Shown piece by piece: positions 8,437 through 17,621 of a stretch of 56,782 nt of DNA. A model generated the notes under the pieces. That model saw nothing but the letters and a program-made list of their open reading frames with translations. It was not told the DNA's origin and did no database searches. Positions within the stretch are counted from its first letter, which is position 1. Each line of letters opens with the position of its first letter. The stretch is from contig BAHP02000075.1 of assembly GCA_000508865.1 (NCBI GenBank), positions 1-56,782 of the forward strand. Direction: 5' to 3'. A program made the translations under genes and the position numbers. Source of the DNA: Clostridiales bacterium VE202-01. GTDB taxonomy: Bacteria; Bacillota_I; Bacilli_A; Erysipelotrichales; Coprobacillaceae.

Positions 8437-8598
8437 TAGAAAAAGTAACATTAATTCATTATTTAATTCAAGTACAAATAAAGAAATGGGGTGTAAAAAT
8501 TAGAATTAGAATTTAGTACTTGACGTAGATAAGTAATAATGCTTGTTGAATTTATTTAAAGCGTTGATTTATTTTAAATTAAAGAAGGAGATTAAAAA

Positions 8599-11500
8599 AT
8601 GAAGAGATTAGGGAAGAAGAAAATTATTTCATTAATCATGGTTTTATCAATGGTTATTACAACTATTTTTAGTCTACAAATATCTAATGTCGATGCATCA
8701 ACTAATACTGAAAAAGCAAAAGAACTAGTTAGTAAAATGACATTAGAAGAAAAAATTGGCCAAAAATTAATGTTGTCTTTTAGAAGCGGCTGGACAATGG
8801 AAGATGGTACAAAAGTTTCATCAGTTCAAAATATTAATGATGAAATTTATAAAATCATTGGTGAATATGATATTGGTAGTGTTATTTTGTTTGCTGCTAA
8901 TTTTAATGCAGATGCAACTGTAAATGTTGAATTAACCGATGGTTTGCAAAGAGCTGCAATGGACAAAGATTTAGGTAAAAACAATATTCCGTTATTGATT
9001 GCAGCCGATCAAGAAGGTGGAATTGTATATCGTTTAACAGGGGGGACGGCTTTACCAGGTAATATGGCTTTAGGGGCTACTGGTGATACAGTAAATGCAA
9101 TAAAAGCTGGTGAAATTATCGGTAGTGAATTAAGTGCAGTTGGGGTAAATACCAATTTTGCACCAGATGCTGATGTAAATAATAATCCTAATAACCCTGT
9201 TATCGGATTACGTTCATTTAGCAGTAATCCACAATTAGCAGCTGAATTTACTTCTGCATATATTGAAGGAGTACAAAGTAAAAATGTAGCGACAACAGCT
9301 AAACATTTCCCAGGACATGGTAATGTGGCAACAGATTCTCATACAGGATTGCCTTCAATTAATTCAACTAAAGAAGAATTATATCAAACAGAACTAGTAC
9401 CATTCCAGGCTGCAATCGAAAGTGGAACGGATATGATCATGACAGCACATATTCAATTCCCAAATATTGTTACTGAAGAACTTTACTCAAGTATTAAAGA
9501 TGAGTTTATGAGTCCACCAGCAACTTTATCTAGAGAGATCTTAACTGATTTATTAAGAAATGAATTGAATTATGATGGAGTAATCGTAACGGATTCCATG
9601 ACAATGGCTGGTGTAGCAAGTTATTTTGATGTAAATGAAAGAAACTTATTAGCTGTAAAAGCTGGGGTTGATATTTTGGATATTCCTTTTACTGATATAT
9701 CTTCTTTGGCTGATATGAAAACGAAATTAATTCCATTGATCAATGCGTTTGTTGATGCTTATACTAAAGAAGATGGTTACAATGGAATCACATTATCTGT
9801 TGATGAGTTAGATAAATCTGTAGAAAGAATTTTAACTTGCAAATATAATAGAAATGTAATGGATTTGGTTAATGATACAACTACTTTAGCTGAAAAGAAA
9901 GCAATTGCTTCAAGTGTGGTGGGATCAGTCGAAAACCGCGAAACAGAAAGATTGATTTCTGCAAATGCAGTGACTGTAGTTAAAAATGAAAATGATGTAT
10001 TACCTCTTAAATTAACTAATGATTCAAGAGTAGTATTTGCATCTACATATTCAAGAAATAATAATCGCTTTGTTTTGGCTTGGGAAAGAGCAAAACAGGC
10101 AGGAATTATTCCTGAAGGAGCAGATTATAAAATTTTACAACACTATAATTGGACAGGATTAAATGATAATGTTAATAGTGCAATAAATTCTGATGGTACT
10201 AATTTTGTCGGAACGAATAAAGATGTTTTAGATTGGGGTACTGTTCTTGTTCATGCTTCAGAAATTAGTAGCGCTGGTGGTATAGATGGTTATTTAGTTG
10301 CGTGTCCACAATTATTTACTAATTATTGTAAACAGAATGGAAAACAGACAGTTGTTATTTCATTAAATCATCCATATGATGTACAAGCATTCCCAGATGC
10401 TGATGCTATTTTAGCAGTATATGGTACTACAAGTGCTGGATTAGATATTACTGAATCATTTGGTGGTGGTACAGTAGGCGCAACAGCTGCGTTTAGTCCT
10501 AATTTAACTGCAGGTACTGAGGTTGTTTTAGGTACGTTTGGTGCTTCTGGTAAATTACCAGTAGACATTCCAAAATATGTTCCTGGTTCTAAAGTATATT
10601 CTACTGATGAAAATGTGTATGAATTAGGTTTTGGTATTGAATATGAGGCTCTTGCTAAAGAACCAGATAAAACAGCTTTAGTAGATGTTATTGACCAAGT
10701 AAAAGGATTAAAAGAAGCTGAATTTACAGCTGAATCTTGGGCTGCTGCGGTTAATGAATTAAATGAATTGCAAGTAGCGTTGCAAACAGCAGAAAATATT
10801 AATTTAACTCATAAATTAGCTCAAACGATCGTAGATGAAACTAAAAATAATTTACAAGAAAAATATGCTGCGGTTTTAGATGTATTAGTAATTAATAAAA
10901 TCGATCAAACAGCATTACAAATTGCAGTAGATACAGCTAATACATTAAAAGCTCAAGGGGCATTAGATAATGTTGTACCTGCTGTAGCAGCTGAATTTGA
11001 AACTGCACTTGCTAATGCAGAGGCAGTTTTAGCTGATATTAGTGCAAATCAAGCTACGATTGACAGTGCCTTCTATCGTTTAGCTAATGCAATTCATATG
11101 TTAGAATTTGTAAAAGGTGATAAGAGTGCTTTAGAAGCCTTGATCAATGAAGCCGAAAAATATGAAGAAGAAAATTATACGACTGATTCATGGACAGCAT
11201 TTAAAGAAGCCTTAGATGCAGCTAGAGATGTTATGAATGATGATAATGCTTTAGAAAGTGATGTTAATGAAGCGTTAAATAACTTAACAGAGGCAATTGG
11301 AAACTTAGTCTTAAGAGCTGATAAAACAAGATTACAAGAAGCATATGATATGGTAGATGGCTTAGATAAAAGTGTATATACAGAAGGAAGTGTTGCTAAC
11401 TTAGTAGGACCAATGGCAAATGCTAAAGCAGTATTAGATAATCTAGATGCAACACAAGAAGAAGTAGATAGTGCATATGAAGCATTGATAAGAGCATACT

Positions 11501-11862
11501 TAGACTTAAGATTAATTCCAAATAAGGATCTATTACAAGAATTGATCAATAAAGCTCAAACATTAAGTAAAGCTAATTATACAGCAGCATCATGGAAGGT
11601 GATGAATAATGCGTTAGATGAAGCAATAGCAGTTCTAAATAATTTAGAAGCAACTCAGGAAGAAGTAAAGATGGCAGAAAGTGTATTAAATGATGCTTTA
11701 AATAATTTAGTAGAAAATAATGTATCAAAAGTTGATCCAATCAACACTGGTGATTCATCAGCAGTAAAAACCGGAGATAATACATTTGCTCTTCCAATGA
11801 TGTTAACAGGATTACTAGCTTTAGCGGGCAGTGTAGTAGTGGTAAAAAAGAAAAAAGATTAA
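8599..11862 (+). CDS. Secreted, wall-anchored GH3 beta-N-acetylhexosaminidase with FIVAR modules
   Basis: A 1087-residue exported enzyme. A signal peptide (1-34, cleavage near VDA-S) precedes a NagZ-type GH3 domain with KHFPGHG (235-241), the catalytic-loop H248 and the probable nucleophile D332 in VIVTDSMTMAG. A GH3 C-terminal sandwich follows (to about 685). The region from about 690 to 1045 holds about five FIVAR-like three-helix modules, recognisable by repeated YT..SW and L..AI..L patterns, which often bind glycans or the wall. The C-terminus is VKTGD (1056-1060), a hydrophobic span and KKKKD: an atypical sortase-type signal. It probably trims GlcNAc from mucin, N-glycan or peptidoglycan fragments. 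Expression is probably controlled by RNA antitermination in the leader. Confidence 0.88.
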   Translation: MKRLGKKKIISLIMVLSMVITTIFSLQISNVDASTNTEKAKELVSKMTLEEKIGQKLMLSFRSGWTMEDGTKVSSVQNINDEIYKIIGEYDIGSVILFAANFNADATVNVELTDGLQRAAMDKDLGKNNIPLLIAADQEGGIVYRLTGGTALPGNMALGATGDTVNAIKAGEIIGSELSAVGVNTNFAPDADVNNNPNNPVIGLRSFSSNPQLAAEFTSAYIEGVQSKNVATTAKHFPGHGNVATDSHTGLPSINSTKEELYQTELVPFQAAIESGTDMIMTAHIQFPNIVTEELYSSIKDEFMSPPATLSREILTDLLRNELNYDGVIVTDSMTMAGVASYFDVNERNLLAVKAGVDILDIPFTDISSLADMKTKLIPLINAFVDAYTKEDGYNGITLSVDELDKSVERILTCKYNRNVMDLVNDTTTLAEKKAIASSVVGSVENRETERLISANAVTVVKNENDVLPLKLTNDSRVVFASTYSRNNNRFVLAWERAKQAGIIPEGADYKILQHYNWTGLNDNVNSAINSDGTNFVGTNKDVLDWGTVLVHASEISSAGGIDGYLVACPQLFTNYCKQNGKQTVVISLNHPYDVQAFPDADAILAVYGTTSAGLDITESFGGGTVGATAAFSPNLTAGTEVVLGTFGASGKLPVDIPKYVPGSKVYSTDENVYELGFGIEYEALAKEPDKTALVDVIDQVKGLKEAEFTAESWAAAVNELNELQVALQTAENINLTHKLAQTIVDETKNNLQEKYAAVLDVLVINKIDQTALQIAVDTANTLKAQGALDNVVPAVAAEFETALANAEAVLADISANQATIDSAFYRLANAIHMLEFVKGDKSALEALINEAEKYEEENYTTDSWTAFKEALDAARDVMNDDNALESDVNEALNNLTEAIGNLVLRADKTRLQEAYDMVDGLDKSVYTEGSVANLVGPMANAKAVLDNLDATQEEVDSAYEALIRAYLDLRLIPNKDLLQELINKAQTLSKANYTAASWKVMNNALDEAIAVLNNLEATQEEVKMAESVLNDALNNLVENNVSKVDPINTGDSSAVKTGDNTFALPMMLTGLLALAGSVVVVKKKKD

Positions 11863-11870
11863 TATTTATT

Positions 11871-11900
11871 AAATAGCCGTTAATAGCGGCTATTTAAATT
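11871..11900 (+). terminator. Terminator after the GH3 gene
   Basis: AAATAGCCG (11871-11879) pairs with CGGCTATTT (11887-11895). The T-run is weak. A near copy of the stem follows the gene ending at 20932. Confidence 0.7.
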
Positions 11901-12029
11901 GAGTTGATCTTTGTGCTACTAATATTTGATAAAACATTTTGATTTTTGCTAAAAAAAATAGGAAAATACTAAAAAAAGACCCTTATTTTAATGATTAAAT
12001 TCAAAAATATATGATAATTACAATAAAAT

Positions 12030-12058
12030 TTGCATAAATTTAAGTTTTATGATATTAT
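12030..12058 (+). promoter_or_regulatory. Promoter of the DUF6465 gene
   Basis: TTGCAT (12030-12035), 17 bases, TATTAT (12053-12058). Confidence 0.5.
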
Positions 12059-12090
12059 AGATGTTGTAGAAACGGGGGATTGAAATAGAG

Positions 12091-12309
12091 ATGAAATCAA
12101 TATTTGAAGTACAATGCAGAGGTAAAAATGTTAATACAACTGAAATTGAAAAAATGGTAAAAGAGGACGTTAAAGCAAAAGGAGTTAAAATTTCTTCTAT
12201 TGATACGTTGAATATGTACTATACACCAGAAACTTCTTCAGTGTATTACGTTGTGACTACTAAAGATGGTGAATCAATTAATAACGACGAACCATTAACA
12301 GTTGAGTAG
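12091..12309 (+). CDS. DUF6465-like small protein
   Basis: A 72-residue protein resembling the conserved domain of DUF6465: a beta strand with FEVQCRGK, a helix IEKMVKEDVKAKG, then ISSIDTLNMYYTPETSSVYYVVT. Many family members carry a long lysine/alanine-rich N-terminal extension that this one lacks. Function is unknown; family members are small cytosolic proteins of Firmicutes. It has its own promoter and a strong terminator, so it is a single-gene unit. The nearest purine-rich site (GGGGGA) lies unusually far upstream of the ATG. Confidence 0.6.
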   Translation: MKSIFEVQCRGKNVNTTEIEKMVKEDVKAKGVKISSIDTLNMYYTPETSSVYYVVTTKDGESINNDEPLTVE

Positions 12310-12340
12310 TCTTAATATAAATATCCAGAATATATCCAAA

Positions 12341-12376
12341 AACAAAGAGCGGTATGTAATACCGTTTTTTGTTTTA
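12341..12376 (+). terminator. Terminator after the DUF6465 gene
   Basis: GCGGTAT and ATACCGT form a tight hairpin with a GTA loop, extended by AACAAA/TTTGTT, with TTTTTT on the 3' side. Confidence 0.8.
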
Positions 12377-12464
12377 GAAAATATTATGTCTGTTCGTTTA
12401 TAATGCTGTTTCCACTGTTTTGTAAATGAAAGTAGAAAAATTGGAAGTAAAGAGGTGATTGAAA

Positions 12465-13136
12465 ATGGCAAGAGAATTGTTTTGTCAAGCAGTATTGAAA
12501 TTTGTACTTGGTTTAGTTCTTGTAAACATACTAATATTTTTTCCGGCTGGAACATTTTATTATTGGCATGCCTGGTTATTCATAGGAATTTTATTTATAC
12601 CCATGTTTTTTGCTGGAATTGTAATGATGTTCAAAAATCCAGAATTATTGAAAAAACGTTTGAATGCTAAAGAACAACAAACAGAGTAGGATCTTGTAGT
12701 AAAACTCAGTGGTTTAATGTTCGTTTTGGGATTTGTCATAGCAGGATTAAACTTTCGTTTTAAATGGATCACATTACCAGAGTGGGTTTCATGGCTGGCA
12801 ACTGTTATATTTTTATTTTCTTATTTACTTTATGCAGAGGGGTTAAGAGAAAATACTTACTTATCACGAACTGTAGAAATTCAACAAGATCAAAAAGTAA
12901 TTGGTACAGGATTATATGGTATTGTTCGTCATCCTATGTATAGTGCGACGATTATTATGTTTCTTTCGATGCCACTAGTACTTGGTTCTATTCTTTCATT
13001 TATAATTTTTCTTGGATATCCTCTAATAGTTGCTAAAAGAATTAGAAATGAAGAGATATTGCTTGAAAAGGAATTAGAAGGATATATTGAGTATAAAAAG
13101 AAAGTGAGATATAGAATAATTCCATTCGTGTGGTAA
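12465..13136 (+). pseudogene. ICMT-like (isoprenylcysteine carboxyl methyltransferase family) membrane protein with in-frame amber stop
   Basis: The frame runs from ATG 12465 to TAA 13136 with one TAG at 12687-12689, and reading stays in the same frame on both sides. The upstream part (74 residues) has two membrane helices; the downstream part has LSGLMFVLGFVIAGLNFRF, further helices and the SAM-binding GTGLYGIVRHPMYSA motif. That motif is characteristic of bacterial ICMT/PEMT-like methyltransferases of about 220 residues. Full length across the stop would be 223 codons, the normal size. Either the gene has been inactivated by one substitution (for example CAG to TAG) or a base-call error is present. 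Downstream translation could restart at ATG 12717. Confidence 0.85.
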
Positions 13137-13362
13137 TTGTTTGCAATTTTGAAAAATCAAGATATATAAAGTAATCTATATCGTATTAAGAAAGTAAAGT
13201 GAATTATGGGTATTGGACTTTTTTGATGATAGGGAACGGATTTGAAAATGTTTTGTATTATCTTATATTTTTTATAAAATGATTTTTTAGCTGTTTGAAT
13301 AAATTAATAATTTTTAAAGATTATTATTTTTAATCTTAGTGGTTAATCGACAAGAAACATGC

Positions 13363-13368
13363 TATAAT
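13363..13368 (+). promoter_or_regulatory. -10 element before the WG-repeat lipoprotein
   Basis: TATAAT 26 bases upstream of ATG 13394. The -35 region is weak. The remaining 13137-13362 gap is AT-rich and I see nothing else in it. Confidence 0.45.
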
Positions 13369-13393
13369 TACTTTGTTTTAAGGAGTGGACAAA

Positions 13394-14817
13394 ATGAAAA
13401 AAATTATAGCAGGTGTTTTGGCACTTTTATTATTTACTGCCTGTTCAGGTGATGATAATAGCCAAACGCTTTTTGTAGCAGATAAAAAAGGGCATTATGG
13501 CCTTGTTGATATAGATGGTGAAAAACAAACTAAGTTTATTTATGATAATTATGAATCAATAGGTAATTATGGATATATAGTAGTTAAAGATAAACAATAT
13601 GGATATCTTTCATATGAAGGTGAAGAAATTGTTAAGATGGGTAAATATAAAAAATTAGAATCGATTGCAAATATGATCGTTGCTTATGATAAAAACGATA
13701 ATATTTCGATTTTAAATAGTGCTGGTGAAAGTTTATACAAAACTAGTGATAAAACAAAAATAGTTTTATCCGGATTACCTATAATTCATGATAATAATGA
13801 ATATGTAGTTCTTCATGATACTGGTAAAGTTTTGATAACTAGTAAGGATGAGATTTTAAGTAGTAATATTATTAATGATAATTATATTGCGGTATGTTTT
13901 GAAAAATCGTTGAAAATATATGATCAAAGTGATTTGAAAAAAGTTGTTGAGGTTAAATGTGGTGGTAAATATCAATTAATGTCTCATAGTAATAAAAAAG
14001 GATATCTATTTTATAATCGAGAAAGTCAAGAGACTTTAGCTTGTGATAATGATGGTGGTGTTATTTTTGAAGCTAAAATAGATCTTGATGATCTATATTT
14101 TGATAAATCAGATAATATTACAGGTGTAAAAAACCTAACAACATATTTATTTGATGAAAAAGGTACAGCAACAGCAATTAACAGTTACTATAACGATTTA
14201 GATAATTATGTTATAAAAAATACTGAGATGATATATGGGCCTCATAAATTTGTTTATAAAGGAAAAGAAATTGAAGTAAATAATATTCAATTAGATCCAA
14301 TGGCTTCATATATTACTAAAAAGATTTTTCCTGTCTATGTAAGAGGCAAAGGATATATGTATTATGGATTTGATGGTAAAGAAGCTATTAAGACAGTTTT
14401 TACAAGTGCGGAAATTTTGATCAAAATAATTTAGCGGTTGTTTCTAAAGAGAACGATAAATATTATTTGATTGATCAATCAGGCAAAAAGATATCGAAAA
14501 AATATACTAAGATCATACATATTGGTGAAAAATATTATGCTGGTTTTATTTCTGGTAGTAAATATGAAGTAATTGATACTGATGGTAAAAAGGTTATTGA
14601 TGATAATTTCATGGATGATGGTTATATATTTACATATGATAAAGTAGTCTATGGTATTTTTAATAAGAGTGGAACGAGTTATGTTTATGATATGGATGAA
14701 CTAGAAGTGATTTTTTCGGTTGAAGGAAATCTAGAGTTTGCTGATGATGGGTATTTTGTTAAAGAAGATAGTGATGGTTATTATTCATTAAGTGGTGAAA
14801 AAATTTATACGAGGTAA
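13394..14817 (+). pseudogene. WG-repeat-type lipoprotein, frameshifted
   Basis: ATG 13394 follows an AAGGAG site; the in-frame GTG at 13385 is less likely. The product has a lipoprotein signal (LLLFTAC, lipidated Cys about 17). It then has repeats of the WG/beta-propeller style, such as GHYGLVDIDGE, KQYGYLSYEGEE and KGYMYYGFDGKE. The frame breaks at about 14411-14415: restoring one A to the AAA run gives SAENFDQNNLAVVSKENDKY, which joins directly to the second frame ending at 14817 with further repeats (YYLIDQSGKKI, YEVIDTDGKKV). Function is unknown; such proteins are probably surface-exposed interaction modules. A sequencing deletion is as likely as true decay. Confidence 0.75.
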
Positions 14818-14821
14818 TGAG

Positions 14822-15865
14822 ATGGGTTATTATGTTTATATGCTTGTGCTATTAGCACTAATGCTGGTAGGGGTAAAGTTTGTTTTTTGTGAGTTAGAAG
14901 GGCATATGGCTAAAAAAAGAGGCTTATTGAACTGGTACTTGAAATTAGCTGAGCCATTTAAATATGCACGGACAAGAAGTATTATTTTCATGTGTATCTT
15001 TTGTTACATGATTGTATCTACACAATTTATTTTTTCAATTGAATGGCTGATTGAATTAATTGGATTTGTGGCGGTGGGAGTTATTTTTGATGGTATTAGT
15101 CAAGTAGTTGGATATTATTATAATAAGATCCGTTTTAGAAAAAATATTTACAAAGCTGTTGCTGTCAAAGATGAGATCAATAAAGCAATGACATTATCAG
15201 ATAGTAATCTGATCCAGCAAAGCATGCCAATTTATTCGAGTGCAGAAATAGTTTCAAGATATTTAAATGAACAAACACATTTGGCTGTTATTTCTTTAGA
15301 CGGAGGAGAATACGTTTCATCATTTGAAAAACTGCCACCTATCACTTATACAGTTGAAGCGCAATATGAAAAAGCAGAAGAGAGGCTTGCTAAGCGAAAT
15401 GTTAAAGTTACAAGATTAACAGATGAAGGTAAGCTGCCTTTTAAAGATGAACGGTTAGATGTTGTAGTAAATGAATTAACTAATTTTGATAAATATGACT
15501 TATATCGTGTAGTTAAGCCAGGTGGTTATATTTTAGTGAATCAGTTAGGTAGTGATAATTATCAAGAATTGATCAATGTTTTTCTTCCTTTTAAGTTGCA
15601 TGGACATTGGGATTTAGAATCTGGTTCTAAAAGTCTTAGTGAAATTGGTTTAGAGATCGTAGATGGTGTTGAGGAACACGGGTATGTTCGTTTTAATTCA
15701 TTGACATCTTTTATTCATTTTATGAAACGGATCACGCGTGTTGATGTTACTCAAGATCGATTTATGAATTTCTATGGTCAGGTCTTAAAACAAATAAAAG
15801 AAAAAAGTTATTTTGAGCTTACTACACATCGTTTTATGGTAGTGGCAAGAAAAAAAGAATTATAA
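14822..15865 (+). CDS. Membrane-anchored SAM-methyltransferase-like protein
   Basis: A 347-residue protein from ATG 14822, behind a GAGGTAATGAG site and four bases after the lipoprotein stop. It has three hydrophobic segments near the N-terminus (about 3-20, 52-68 and 75-100). The soluble C-terminal half resembles the Rossmann fold of class I methyltransferases: LAVISLDGGEY, then LPFKDERLDVVVNE (motif with acidic pair) and LYRVVKPGGYILVNQ (post-II motif). The canonical glycine-rich motif I is not evident, so catalytic activity is uncertain. I do not recognise a named family. The coupling suggests that it works with the lipoprotein. Confidence 0.5.
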   Translation: MGYYVYMLVLLALMLVGVKFVFCELEGHMAKKRGLLNWYLKLAEPFKYARTRSIIFMCIFCYMIVSTQFIFSIEWLIELIGFVAVGVIFDGISQVVGYYYNKIRFRKNIYKAVAVKDEINKAMTLSDSNLIQQSMPIYSSAEIVSRYLNEQTHLAVISLDGGEYVSSFEKLPPITYTVEAQYEKAEERLAKRNVKVTRLTDEGKLPFKDERLDVVVNELTNFDKYDLYRVVKPGGYILVNQLGSDNYQELINVFLPFKLHGHWDLESGSKSLSEIGLEIVDGVEEHGYVRFNSLTSFIHFMKRITRVDVTQDRFMNFYGQVLKQIKEKSYFELTTHRFMVVARKKEL

Positions 15866-15872
15866 AATAATG

Positions 15873-15906
15873 AAAATGACAAGTATTAAATTTCTTGTCA
15901 TTTTAT
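15873..15906 (+). terminator. Terminator
   Basis: AAAATGACAAG pairs with CTTGTCATTTT and ends in a T-rich stretch. Confidence 0.8.
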
Positions 15907-15933
15907 TGCTTTTAGAAATGATTGATGTATAAT
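15906..15933 (+). promoter_or_regulatory. Promoter of the ECF transporter operon
   Basis: TTGCTT (15906-15911), 16 bases, TATAAT (15928-15933). The leader of about 100 nt contains short inverted repeats (TTTGCATAG near 15950 with CTATACAAA near 15983). No B12-box consensus is recognisable, and the leader is too short for a standard cobalamin riboswitch. Confidence 0.5.
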
Positions 15934-16039
15934 GATACTAACTTATTTTGCATAGTTAAGATTTTTGAAAAAATATTAGCTATACAAAGACGACTACTTT
16001 TATAGTAAGTTTCTTTTTATACACATTTAGGAGGAAATT

Positions 16040-16768
16040 GTGAAGAAAATATTAAAAATTGCAGTTACTATTCTTGTTTTATTTAATACAGCATGTAAAG
16101 CTGGTATTGATAATAATGTGATTAATACTGATATAGTAAAAGTTAAACATAATGGAGTATCTTCGCAAATTGTAGAAGTGGATGAAAGTGGTGAAGTGAT
16201 TGAAAATGGGTCCGATGATACTAATACAATAAATAGTCAAGATACAAATTCAGGTAAAACAAATAATAAAAGTAAAAATTCAATTGATCGTGATAAAAGT
16301 AATTCTTCGACTGATCGTGGAAATCAATCTAGCAGTGAAAATAAAAATACTAGTGAAATACAAGATTTTAAAGCAGATGAACAAACGATCAATGTCACAA
16401 TTGCAATTGATTGTAAAACTATTCTTGATAATTTAGATGATTTAAATCCTGGGTACAGAGAATATCTTCCTAAAAATGGTATAATTTTAGATACGATTTC
16501 TTTAAAAATAAAAAAAGATAGCACAGTATTAGATGTATTGAAAACAGTGGATCAAAACTATAAATTAAATTTAAAAACTCGTAAGTCACCATACGGTACG
16601 TATATTTATGGAATCGGAAATATTGAAGAAAAGATTTGTGGTGATACAAGCGGTTGGATGTATAGTGTAAATGGTAGTTTTCCTGGAAAGAGTGCAAGCT
16701 CGTATCGTTTAAAAGAAGGGGATAAGATCAAATGGCGATTTACATGCAAACCGGGAGATTTAAATTAG
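16040..16768 (+). CDS. DUF4430 (transcobalamin C-terminal-like) lipoprotein
   Basis: A 242-residue exported lipoprotein starting at GTG 16040 behind AGGAGG. The signal peptide ends at a Cys in LFNTAC (about residue 19). A low-complexity linker rich in Asn, Ser and Lys (about 50-110) is followed by a beta-rich domain (about 140-242). The domain shows KKDSTVLDVLKTV and a closing segment with GWMYSVNG, the signature of DUF4430. This domain is homologous to the C-terminal beta domain of transcobalamin and intrinsic factor. It is the first gene of an ECF transporter operon, so it probably captures the vitamin at the cell surface. The ligand is inferred to be cobalamin or a related corrinoid. Confidence 0.85.
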   Translation: MKKILKIAVTILVLFNTACKAGIDNNVINTDIVKVKHNGVSSQIVEVDESGEVIENGSDDTNTINSQDTNSGKTNNKSKNSIDRDKSNSSTDRGNQSSSENKNTSEIQDFKADEQTINVTIAIDCKTILDNLDDLNPGYREYLPKNGIILDTISLKIKKDSTVLDVLKTVDQNYKLNLKTRKSPYGTYIYGIGNIEEKICGDTSGWMYSVNGSFPGKSASSYRLKEGDKIKWRFTCKPGDLN

Positions 16769-16781
16769 AAAGGAGATTGAT

Positions 16782-17621
16782 ATGGTCATAAAGAACTTTA
16801 AAGAAAGTCATCCCTTAGTACTGTTCATTTATTTTTTATTGATTATTATTTTATCAATTATTCAGCGTAATTATTATTTGATTGCGTTATTAACGATTTC
16901 AGTAATCATAGTAGATTATTTTTATAATCAGAATAGCTTTTTTAAAGATATGAAATATTTTATAATTCTAGTTTTGATTATTACGATTACTAATCCACTT
17001 TTTGTAATGGAAGGTAAAGATATAATATATCAAAATAGTTATATTATTATCACACGTCAAGCACTGATTTATGGATTAGTATTTGGAATGTTATTAGGCA
17101 GCATGCTTTTATGGTTTAAAATAATGAAAAAGTGTATTAGTGATAGTCACATTGTTTATTTATTTGGTTCTATTTTACCAACGTTAGGCTTAGTAGCTGC
17201 AATGAGTTTTAATATTATTAATAAGTTAAAGAATCAGTATCAAAAAATAAAAGAAGCTAATTATCATATGCCTGCTAAAAATAAATTTATTTATTATCGT
17301 GATGTAGTAGTAATTTTAGTTACTTATGCTTTTGAATCTTCATTAGATATGATGAATTCAATGATTGCAAGAGGCTATGGTAAGACTAAAAGAACAAGTT
17401 TTCATTTATATACTTTTAGAAAAGATGATTTATTGAAGTTATTGATTATTATTGGACTTAGTGTGATTTGTTTATGGGGTTATATTGGTTATTATCATGA
17501 GTTTTATTATTATCCCGATATTCAAGTTTATCATTTTAAAATGATAGATATCGTATTCTTTTTAGCGTATTTATTATTAGCGATTTTTCCAATATGGTTA
17601 GGAGGAAAGAGAGATGTATAA
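16782..17621 (+). CDS. ecfT: ECF transporter T component (EcfT)
   Basis: A 279-residue integral membrane protein with about six hydrophobic helices. It carries the coupling-helix signature ARGYGKTKRTSF near residue 195; EcfT proteins use an Ala-Arg-Gly motif there to contact the ATPases. It transmits ATP hydrolysis to the S component. It lies 13 bases after the lipoprotein stop and overlaps the ATPase gene by eight bases. The dedicated T subunit implies a group-I-type ECF system rather than a shared housekeeping module. Confidence 0.88.
   Translation: MVIKNFKESHPLVLFIYFLLIIILSIIQRNYYLIALLTISVIIVDYFYNQNSFFKDMKYFIILVLIITITNPLFVMEGKDIIYQNSYIIITRQALIYGLVFGMLLGSMLLWFKIMKKCISDSHIVYLFGSILPTLGLVAAMSFNIINKLKNQYQKIKEANYHMPAKNKFIYYRDVVVILVTYAFESSLDMMNSMIARGYGKTKRTSFHLYTFRKDDLLKLLIIIGLSVICLWGYIGYYHEFYYYPDIQVYHFKMIDIVFFLAYLLLAIFPIWLGGKRDV

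Noticed and set aside
8520-8540. TTGACG followed by TAATAAT as a second promoter of the GH3 gene
   Set aside because: Spacing between the hexamers is only about 9 bases, too short for a sigma-A promoter.
11175-11549. Antisense open frame within the FIVAR region of the GH3 gene
   Set aside because: It is a by-product of the repetitive alanine/leucine-rich coding sequence on the other strand.
15930-16039. Cobalamin riboswitch before the DUF4430-ECF operon
   Set aside because: The context invited it, but the leader is only about 100 nt and I see no B12-box consensus. The small inverted repeats present do not match a known class.
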